Assembly (NCBI GenBank): GCA_963753845.1
Contig: CAVWEI010000001.1
Coordinates: 248,001 to 312,000 of the forward strand
Direction: 5' to 3'
Source of the DNA: Thiosocius sp963753845
Lineage (GTDB): Bacteria; Pseudomonadota; Gammaproteobacteria; Chromatiales; Chromatiaceae
Length of the DNA stretch: 64,000 nt
This document shows positions 58,257 through 64,000 of this stretch, in pieces (positions within the stretch are counted from its first letter, which is position 1; every line of letters begins with the position of its first letter). The position numbers and the translations under genes are program-made. The notes beneath the pieces were generated by a model that was not told where the DNA came from, ran no database searches, and was given only the letters and a program-made list of their open reading frames with translations.

Positions 58257-58991
58257 TTACTTGTAGTCGGGGTTCAACCAGTCAGCAGAGGGTGCGCGGT
58301 CCTCTTCCGGGATCGGGACCCAGGTGACATAGTTGATGACGTTCTTCATGTCTTCGTCGGTAAAGTTCTTTATCTGTTCGACCATCTCCGGGTTTGAGTT
58401 GCGGCGTTTGCCGTCACGGATCCACTCGAACTGGCGCATCATGTAGTTGAAGTGCTGGCCATTGATGCGCGGGTAGAATTTTTCCACGTCGCCCATGCCG
58501 GTCTCGCCGTGACACTTCACGCAGTTGTCGGCGTACAGCTTTTCGCCCTTTTCAAACTGCGGTGTGTCGGGTTCCCAGGGACCACGACCGGGCTCCGGGT
58601 TCATCGGCAGTTGTTCGATATAGGCAACCACGTCGGCGATTGCCTGCGCATCACCGATGGACTCTGGCAGTGCGAAGGGGTACATGGTCGGGTTGTCACG
58701 GTTCAGTGCGCGGATGTCGGCGAGCTGCTTGATCAGGACGCCGCGGTGCTGGCCGGCGAGCTGCGGGAAGGTGCCGTCCGGCAGACCCCAGCCCTCGGGC
58801 AGGTGGCAGGCGGAGCAGACCTCGTAGACATCGATGCCGTTTTCCAGATCCGGGGTCAGGTGTAATGCTTCATCCTGCTCGCCACCGCCCTGGTTCCATT
58901 CGACCGGCGCATCTGCGGCAAACACGGGTGCGGAAGCAAGCAGCGCGACGGCCGCGGTTAGCACGGAGATTATTGGGTAGCGTGATTTCAT
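58257..58991 (-). CDS. nosC2: Diheme c-type cytochrome of the nos operon (NosC2-like)
   Basis: 244 residues with a Sec signal (YPIISVLTAAVALLASAPVF). Two heme motifs, CSACH near residue 60 and CVKCH near 157, each sit in a class I domain. It likely carries electrons from NosGH to NosZ in the periplasm. An FNR-type box at 59083 lies 92 bp upstream of its start. Typical of NosC proteins in clade II clusters. Confidence 0.82.
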   Translation of the reverse strand: MKSRYPIISVLTAAVALLASAPVFAADAPVEWNQGGGEQDEALHLTPDLENGIDVYEVCSACHLPEGWGLPDGTFPQLAGQHRGVLIKQLADIRALNRDNPTMYPFALPESIGDAQAIADVVAYIEQLPMNPEPGRGPWEPDTPQFEKGEKLYADNCVKCHGETGMGDVEKFYPRINGQHFNYMMRQFEWIRDGKRRNSNPEMVEQIKNFTDEDMKNVINYVTWVPIPEEDRAPSADWLNPDYK

Positions 58992-59082
58992 GGGTGCCTG
59001 GGTCCTCTATGTTTGTCATTTGCCCGACAGGCAATGATCGGTTGATAGGGAACCAGTGTCGAACATCAGCGATTGGTGATCC

Positions 59083-59096
59083 TTGACGTTGATCAA
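59083..59096 (-). promoter_or_regulatory. FNR/DNR box upstream of the nos cytochrome
   Basis: TTGACGTTGATCAA is an FNR-type palindrome (TTGAC-N4-ATCAA) between nosC1 and nosC2, which would give nosC2 and following genes a second promoter. Confidence 0.65.
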
Positions 59097-59132
59097 GCTG
59101 CCGGGGGCGTCGCCCCGACAGCCTGGTCTAGA

Positions 59133-59450
59133 TCACTGGGTCTGGAGCCAGTCGGCGATGGCCGCTATCTCCTCGTCGGTGACCAGGTGCATCACGCCCT
59201 TCATCGCCGCGGACATGCCATTCGAGCGGGCGCCGCTCTTGATGTCCTTCATCTGCTGCACCGCATAAGGGGCGTTCTGCCCGGCAAGCTTCGGATACAG
59301 CGGCATGATCGGGGTCTTTGCATCCATGCCATGGCACGAAAAACAGGTCTTGGTCTTGTAGAGCTCGGCGCCATCCAGCGCCAGGCTGTTGCCTGCGCCG
59401 AAAAGGAGGCCGGATGCCAGCATGGCGCTGAAAATAATTTTTGATTTCAT
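59133..59450 (-). CDS. nosC1: Monoheme cytochrome c of the nos operon (NosC1-like)
   Basis: 105 residues with a Sec signal (KIIFSAMLASGLLFGAGNSL). The heme motif is CFSCHGMDA and a distal Met is likely in RSNGMSAAMK. It is a small class I cytochrome, probable electron donor of NosZ. It lies 103 bp after nosZ. The ATG at 59450 begins MKSKIIFS, with CTCC-type spacing before it. Confidence 0.82.
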   Translation of the reverse strand: MKSKIIFSAMLASGLLFGAGNSLALDGAELYKTKTCFSCHGMDAKTPIMPLYPKLAGQNAPYAVQQMKDIKSGARSNGMSAAMKGVMHLVTDEEIAAIADWLQTQ

Positions 59451-59553
59451 CGGAGATTAACCTCTTGAAAAATGCGGATATGCAGTTTTTTAGAAAACGA
59501 CCGGGGGGCAGATGCCCCGCGGTCATCATTCTAGCCCGGTCGGCGAGTCCCGG

Positions 59554-61860
59554 TCATTTGACCTTTTTTGCGCCATTCTGTTCCAGGAAGGTCTTGGCCC
59601 GCAGACCGAGATCCGCAGTCTTGACTTGATACTGCCACCACTGGTTGGCCCACAGCATTGCGTTTTGCCAATCCTGCTTGGCCGCTGCGGCCTCGGATTT
59701 CTCCTTGGCACCCTTGGCAAAGCCGAGCTGGTCGGTCGCATCCTCCACCAGACCGACCACAGTCGGGAAGTCCTGGTAGTTGTGGCTGGTGATGTAGGCA
59801 ACCACCGAGTCGATGACCGCCTGGGTATCGACGTTGGTCTTGACCTGCTTGTCGTAGTCCGCCTGCGTGTAGGCCTCGCCCTCGACCATCTTGGTCTCGC
59901 TTGCCTTGTAGCCCTTGGGCTGAACCAGCAGGTAGCCCTGCATCTCCAGGTGCAGCGCCGAGCAGAACTCGGTGCAGTAGTACGGGAATACACCCTGCTG
60001 GTCGGCCACGAAGGTGGCAGATGCGGTCTTGCCCGGCTCGATCGACAGCTGGACGTTCTGACCATACATGGCGAAACCGTGCACCTCGTCTTCCGCACGT
60101 TCCAGGTTGGTCAGGTGGATCTTGACCGTATCTCCCTCTTGCGCCTCGATGATTTCCGGGGTGATGTGCGAACGGATGACCGTACCCCAGACCTCGGTGG
60201 TGCAGTTGCCGCTGGCATCACAGTTGCGCTCGGTCTTTTCGCGGCCAGCGCGGGTCTTGAACTCGGAGCGCTGGTCGGTACGGCTGTTCCATCCGGACTT
60301 GTAGCGTACCGCGGGCTTGAGCTTGTCGGCCTTGATGGAGACGACGTAGTGCGGTTCGCCCAGCGGCAGTGGCATGTCGTACAGGAGCTCCATCTTGTCG
60401 CCGCTGATGTCGATCAGCTGGTGGTTCTGCGGATGCAGCGGGCCGACGGGGTTGAAGCGGTCGATGGCCAGCTTGTTCAGCGCGACCAGGTACTTGCCGT
60501 CCGGCGATACCGTGTCGCCTTCCATGGTCATCAGGTGGCCGATGTTGTAATGGATTGAGATCTTGTCCAGCACCTTGCCTTCGCAGTAGTCCCACTTGGC
60601 GACCATCGAATCCACGTACAGCGACGTGTAGGCCACGCAGGGCTTGCTGTCGTACTGCGTATGCAGGGGACCAAGGCCCAGTTCGACCTGACGTGCGATG
60701 GCGTCTTGCATTGCGATGATGGGGATGCCGTAGGGGTCTTTGCCCTCGAACCTGCCGGCCTTGATCGCCTCCTGGATCTTTTCGAAGCTGTACACGGTCG
60801 CGTGGGTGTCGAGCTTGCCCGAAACAATCATGTACTTGCCGTCCGGGCTCACATCCACGCCGTGCGGGCTCTTGACCTCGGGGATCAGAAACAGTACGCC
60901 TTCCTTGACTGCCAGATCGATCGGCAGGATGTTCGCGCCATTGACCTTGACGGTCTTGCCCGCCTTGAACAGTTCCTCGGCCTTTTTCCAGTTGACCACG
61001 TGCAGGAAGTCGGTGTCCTTGGCCGAGCAGCCTGCCTCGAACGGGGGACGGCCGCGCTCTATGCCACCGACATAGCGCTCGGAACAGAAGGAGTTGGTGA
61101 ACGACCAGCCGTCGGATGGGCCTTTGCCCGCATCGGAAAGGTCCTGGCTGTACGGCGGCGCCTCGACGATGAAGGATTCCTCGGGGACCAAGCGGCCTTT
61201 CTCGCGGTTGAACTTCCAGTAGGTGATGCCGCCACGGTATTTGTCGTTGAACTCTTCGAGCGGGACGAAACCGTCTTCGTAGGGGGCAGCATACTGGGCC
61301 GCGGTAATGACATATTCGGTATTCGGGGTGACGAAGGCACCTCCATGCTGCGATTTGAACACCGGGTTGACCACGATCTGCTTGGTCTCGAAATCGTGCA
61401 GGTCGATCACCGCAACGCGCGGGTTGGCCTTGTCGTTGATGAACAGGTACTGGCCGTCGTAGTCGCCGTTGGTCTCGGATATCGCCGGGTGGTGTGTGTC
61501 ACCAAAGGTGAGGTCCTTGCCACGCACCCTGCCCTGGTCCAGCACGGCCTTGGACTCGTCGTCGAAGCCGTAACCCTGCCAGGGTTCCGGGGTGAACACA
61601 CCGATGTACTTGAGGATGCGCATCGACGGGACGCCGTACACGATGACCTGGCCGCTTTGGCCGCCGGAGGAGAATGCCAGGTACTCGTCACGACCGCCGG
61701 TTGGGGTATAGGTCTTGGCCGCTGCCAGTACATCCTTTTCAGTCAGGCCACGGTCCTTCATGACCTTTTCGAGCTGGCCCTGGGCCAGCGCACTGCCGGC
61801 CGCGCCGGCGCCAAGCGCCACGCCGACCAACAGCGAAAGCGTCTTCATTGCTGTTTTCAT
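59554..61860 (-). CDS. nosZ: Nitrous oxide reductase, clade II (Sec-exported)
   Basis: 768 residues. A Sec signal (MKTLSLLVGVALGAGAAGSA) replaces the Tat signal of clade I. The CuZ-type DTHHPAISE motif and further His (QHGGAF, HGVDVSPDG, IGHLMTMEGD, EPHYVVSI) are present. The CuA motif is YYCTEFCSALHLEMQGY. An extra C-terminal extension of about 100 residues (QADYDKQVKTNVDTQAVIDS) follows, without a heme motif. The enzyme reduces N2O to N2 in the periplasm. An FNR-type box is 77 bp upstream. It is the first gene of the nos operon. Confidence 0.95.
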   Translation of the reverse strand: MKTAMKTLSLLVGVALGAGAAGSALAQGQLEKVMKDRGLTEKDVLAAAKTYTPTGGRDEYLAFSSGGQSGQVIVYGVPSMRILKYIGVFTPEPWQGYGFDDESKAVLDQGRVRGKDLTFGDTHHPAISETNGDYDGQYLFINDKANPRVAVIDLHDFETKQIVVNPVFKSQHGGAFVTPNTEYVITAAQYAAPYEDGFVPLEEFNDKYRGGITYWKFNREKGRLVPEESFIVEAPPYSQDLSDAGKGPSDGWSFTNSFCSERYVGGIERGRPPFEAGCSAKDTDFLHVVNWKKAEELFKAGKTVKVNGANILPIDLAVKEGVLFLIPEVKSPHGVDVSPDGKYMIVSGKLDTHATVYSFEKIQEAIKAGRFEGKDPYGIPIIAMQDAIARQVELGLGPLHTQYDSKPCVAYTSLYVDSMVAKWDYCEGKVLDKISIHYNIGHLMTMEGDTVSPDGKYLVALNKLAIDRFNPVGPLHPQNHQLIDISGDKMELLYDMPLPLGEPHYVVSIKADKLKPAVRYKSGWNSRTDQRSEFKTRAGREKTERNCDASGNCTTEVWGTVIRSHITPEIIEAQEGDTVKIHLTNLERAEDEVHGFAMYGQNVQLSIEPGKTASATFVADQQGVFPYYCTEFCSALHLEMQGYLLVQPKGYKASETKMVEGEAYTQADYDKQVKTNVDTQAVIDSVVAYITSHNYQDFPTVVGLVEDATDQLGFAKGAKEKSEAAAAKQDWQNAMLWANQWWQYQVKTADLGLRAKTFLEQNGAKKVK

Positions 61861-62164
61861 GCCTTGTTAACTCCCCACGCGATTATTGTCGTCCAAACAG
61901 ACTCCGGCATTGTTGGATCTCAACACGCAAGAAACCTTGATGAAAATCAAGTTGGCAGAGAAGGCAAGGCAATAAGGCAATAAGGTGCATGTTCCTTTCG
62001 CCCTTCAAAATCATCGAATAAACGAGCATTCGAATATGGTGATTGTCAAAACAGCTCCCGGTTTGGCAAGGACGCTTGTCACCCGCCACGAGCCGCGTAC
62101 CGGATGCACAGGCGTCGACTGGCCGGCGGCCGGCAGTCTTGTTCTGAGCCGGGAGGTGTCCCCG
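61861..62164. other. 304-bp gap between nosZ and dnr
   Basis: It holds the nosZ promoter region with one FNR-type box and a short direct repeat (AAGGCAAT twice near 61970). I see no other gene or structure. Confidence 0.55.
61937..61950 (-). promoter_or_regulatory. FNR/DNR box upstream of nosZ
   Basis: TTGATGAAAATCAA is a perfect FNR palindrome centred about 83 bp before the nosZ ATG. Confidence 0.75.
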
Positions 62165-62899
62165 TCAGGGCATCGGTTTTTGTGGTGGGCAGGGGTGAAG
62201 AAAGGTGTTTGCCAGGGAGTCTTCCGGCTGGGCGCACACATTGGCGATCTGTCTTAACCGGTCGCCGTCACTGATCTCAACCCGGCTGCCGTGTACCGCC
62301 AGTATGCCCTGGTCGCTGAGCTGGCGGATGATGCGGGAGAAGGTCTCCGGCTGCACCGACAGGCGCGAGGCCAGGGTCTGCTTGGGGACCTGCAGGTCGA
62401 ATGCAGTGCCCGCCGGCCGCGACTGGCCCAGCAGGTAGCCGGCCACCCGGCAGGTGGCGCTGCTCAGGCTCAGGTCGTCGATCTCGCGGATCAGCCCGCG
62501 CAACCTCTGACTCATATCGCCCAACAGCATGAAACAGGTATCCACCGATTCGCGCAGCATGCGTGAGAAGTCCCTGGCGTCGATGCTGATCACTTCGACG
62601 GGTTGCATGGCTTGGGCGCCGACAGGGTAGGTGGGGCGGTCAAGAAACATCAGCGCTTCGGCAAAGGTGCTGATCGGGGTCACGATCTCGATGACCTTTT
62701 CGTTGCCGCTCGGCCCCAGGCGAAACAGTTTCACCTGCCCGCGCAGCAGCAAGTAGAAGCGCTCCGCCGGGTCGTTTTGCTGAAACAGCATCTCACCCTC
62801 GTCGAGACGGACGCGTACCGCGTGTTGGGCCACGCGTTCCAGCTGGCCCTCGTCGAGGCTGGCAAACATGAAGCCCTTCTGCAGTTCGGTCTTCAGCAC
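62165..62899 (-). CDS. DNR/NnrR-type Crp-Fnr family regulator
   Basis: 244 residues with a cyclic-nucleotide-type sensor domain (MLFQQNDPAERFYLLLRGQV; KVIEIVTPISTFAEALMFLD) and a C-terminal HTH (LASRLSVQPETFSRIIRQLS). It lacks the N-terminal Cys cluster of Fnr, so an NO-sensing heme or other effector is more likely, as in DNR/NnrR. Its recognition helix ETFSRIIRQL fits the TTGAY-N4-ATCAA boxes that lie upstream of nirI, nirS, nrdD, nosC2, nosZ and norC. It is divergent from norC. The name is not settled, so no symbol is given. Confidence 0.82.
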   Translation of the reverse strand: MLKTELQKGFMFASLDEGQLERVAQHAVRVRLDEGEMLFQQNDPAERFYLLLRGQVKLFRLGPSGNEKVIEIVTPISTFAEALMFLDRPTYPVGAQAMQPVEVISIDARDFSRMLRESVDTCFMLLGDMSQRLRGLIREIDDLSLSSATCRVAGYLLGQSRPAGTAFDLQVPKQTLASRLSVQPETFSRIIRQLSDQGILAVHGSRVEISDGDRLRQIANVCAQPEDSLANTFLHPCPPQKPMP

Positions 62900-62981
62900 G
62901 GAGTATGGCCGCCAATTATGTTGTTTGAGGGGCGCAATCTAATTCTCGCCAGTGGATCACGGGCAATTCCCGGGTGCAGTC

Positions 62982-62995
62982 TTGACCAATATCAA
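62982..62995 (+). promoter_or_regulatory. FNR/DNR box upstream of norC
   Basis: TTGACCAATATCAA is an FNR-type palindrome about 64-77 bp before the norC ATG, between it and the divergent regulator gene. Confidence 0.7.
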
Positions 62996-63058
62996 GGTCG
63001 AAACGACCCGCTGATCTTCAAATGGCGCCACGTGGTCATATCAGCGGAGGTCCATATT

Positions 63059-63490
63059 ATGTCACAGGCTTTTACCAAGGCCATGGCACGCAACATCTTC
63101 TATGGTGGAAGCGTATTTTTCCTTTTGTTACTCGCGGCGCTCACCTTTGACACCCACATGGCCTGGCCGGAGCGCGACAACCACGCTGCGATCACCGAGT
63201 CGGTGTCCCAGGGCAAGGCCCTTTGGGAGGAAAACAACTGTATCGGCTGCCACAGCCTGCTGGGTGAGGGGGCCTACTACGCACCCGAACTGGGAAATGC
63301 CTTCAAGCGGCTCGGGGGCAAGGACGGCATCAAGGGCTTCATCATGAGCCGGCCGAAGGACGGGATTCCTGGCCGTCGCAGCATGCCGCAGTTCAATTTC
63401 TCGCCCGAAGAACTCGACGCCCTCGCTGATTTCCTGGAGTACGTGTCCGGGATCAATACGGCGAACTGGCCGCCAAACATCCAGGGCTAA
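63059..63490 (+). CDS. norC: Nitric oxide reductase, cytochrome c subunit
   Basis: 143 residues from ATG 63059 behind GCGGAGG. An N-terminal membrane anchor (NIFYGGSVFFLLLLAALTFD) precedes the heme c motif CIGCHSLLGEGAYYAPELGN, a family signature. It takes electrons from periplasmic carriers and feeds NorB, which reduces NO to N2O. An upstream longer frame to 62603 is not coding. Typical length. Confidence 0.95.
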   Translation: MSQAFTKAMARNIFYGGSVFFLLLLAALTFDTHMAWPERDNHAAITESVSQGKALWEENNCIGCHSLLGEGAYYAPELGNAFKRLGGKDGIKGFIMSRPKDGIPGRRSMPQFNFSPEELDALADFLEYVSGINTANWPPNIQG

Positions 63491-63504
63491 GGAGTATTTA
63501 AGTC

Positions 63505-64000
63505 ATGCAATACAAGTCACAATCGGTAGCCAAGCCTTATTTCATCGCGGCCATCGGCCTGTTCGTCGGACAGATACTGTTCGGTCTGATCATGGGCCTG
63601 CAATATGTCGTCGGGGATTTCATGTTTCCCGAGATCCCCTTCAACGTGGCCCGTATGGTCCATACCAACCTGCTGATCGTCTGGTTGCTGTTCGGCTTCA
63701 TGGGCGCCACCTACTACCTGGTGCCGGAAGAGGCCGAGCGGGAACTTTTCAGCCCCCTGCTGGCTCACCTGATGTTTTGGATCTTCCTGATCGCGGGTGC
63801 GCTGACCGTACTGGGTTATCTGCTGGTCCCTTATGCGGCCCTGGCGGAGATGACGCGGAACGAGTTGCTGCCGACCATGGGGCGCGAGTTCCTGGAACAG
63901 CCGACGATCACCAAGCTGGGTATCGTGGTGGTCGCGCTGGCGTTCCTTTTCAATATCGGGATGACCATCCTGAAAGGGCGTAAGACCGCGATCAGCCTGG
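63505..64000 (+). CDS. norB: Nitric oxide reductase, catalytic subunit (partial)
   Basis: The gene starts at ATG 63505 behind AAGGAGT and is open to the window end (165 residues seen). MQYKSQSVAKPYFIAAIGLF, then VARMVHTNLLIVWLLFGFMG (heme b His in VHTNLL) and TYYLVPEEAERELFSP are NorB signatures. At least three membrane helices are visible. The catalytic FeB ligands lie downstream of the window. It is 14 bp after norC and is probably cotranscribed with it. Confidence 0.95.
   Translation, partial: MQYKSQSVAKPYFIAAIGLFVGQILFGLIMGLQYVVGDFMFPEIPFNVARMVHTNLLIVWLLFGFMGATYYLVPEEAERELFSPLLAHLMFWIFLIAGALTVLGYLLVPYAALAEMTRNELLPTMGREFLEQPTITKLGIVVVALAFLFNIGMTILKGRKTAISL

Noticed and set aside
59512..61983. 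Long plus-strand ORFs (348 and 440 codons) across nosZ
   Set aside because: Antisense shadows of nosZ produced by high GC3; no domain or ribosome site supports them.

Overview
The window reads as one chromosomal stretch of a facultatively anaerobic, sulfur-oxidising gammaproteobacterium (GC-rich, strong GC3 bias, ATG/GTG starts with clear Shine-Dalgarno sites). The oxidative-type dsr set (dsrABEFHC MKLJOP, then dsrN, dsrR and dsrS, with dsrL and dsrEFH present) is the signature of Allochromatium-like, Sedimenticola-like or Thiodiazotropha-like sulfur oxidisers. The placement is an inference from gene content; no rRNA gene is present to test it.

Layout. 1-2.9 kb: minus-strand MoxR ATPase, VWA-like metallopeptidase and the start of a BepA-type protease. 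3-11 kb: small unknown proteins, two 2OG-Fe(II) dioxygenases, a frameshifted receiver-like gene, a MITE-like element, a TusA-like sulfurtransferase, a universal stress protein and a Na/Pi symporter. 11-12.1 kb: about 1 kb of non-coding DNA with hairpins and a REP palindrome. 12.1-15.25 kb (minus): a cysteine-free DsrC/RspA-like protein, then an apparent operon of a TauD-like dioxygenase, a 62-aa protein, a helical protein and an orphan Cas6/Cmx6-like protein, all pointing away from dsr. 15.3-29.5 kb: the dsr cluster. 29.5-31.1 kb: a small HTH/coiled-coil protein and a 2Fe-2S reductase. 31.2-44.4 kb: nirI, nirS and the heme d1 genes nirE-C-F-D-L-GH-J-N with several cytochromes. 44.5-49.9 kb: a ZnuA-Sco fusion, then anaerobic ribonucleotide reductase with its glycyl-radical domain in a separate ORF, and a frameshifted nrdG. 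49.9-61.9 kb (minus): a clade II nos operon (nosZ-C-C-B-D-G-H-F-L-Y plus two extra genes). 62.2-64 kb: a DNR-type regulator and norC-norB (norB runs off the end).

Together the genes oxidise stored or persulfidic sulfur in the cytoplasm (TusA, DsrE/F/H, DsrC, DsrAB, DsrL) and feed electrons through DsrMKJOP to the quinone pool, while NirS, NorBC and NosZ reduce nitrite to N2. Near-perfect TTGAY-N4-ATCAA boxes lie upstream of nirI, nirS (two), nrdD, a nos cytochrome, nosZ and norC, matching the FNR/DNR-type regulator encoded between nosZ and norC.

The least expected features are: a TATCCC-N4-GGGATA palindrome shared by the dsr promoter and the promoter of the HTH gene behind dsrS; the orphan Cas6-like operon beside dsr; the split NrdD; a nirG-nirH fusion; a ZnuA-Sco fusion; perfect hairpins between dsrA/dsrB and dsrC/dsrM; and a degenerate tandem duplication of the nosF 3' end with its REP. 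Three genes carry single-base frameshifts, each restored by removing exactly one base, which points to assembly errors or recent mutations.
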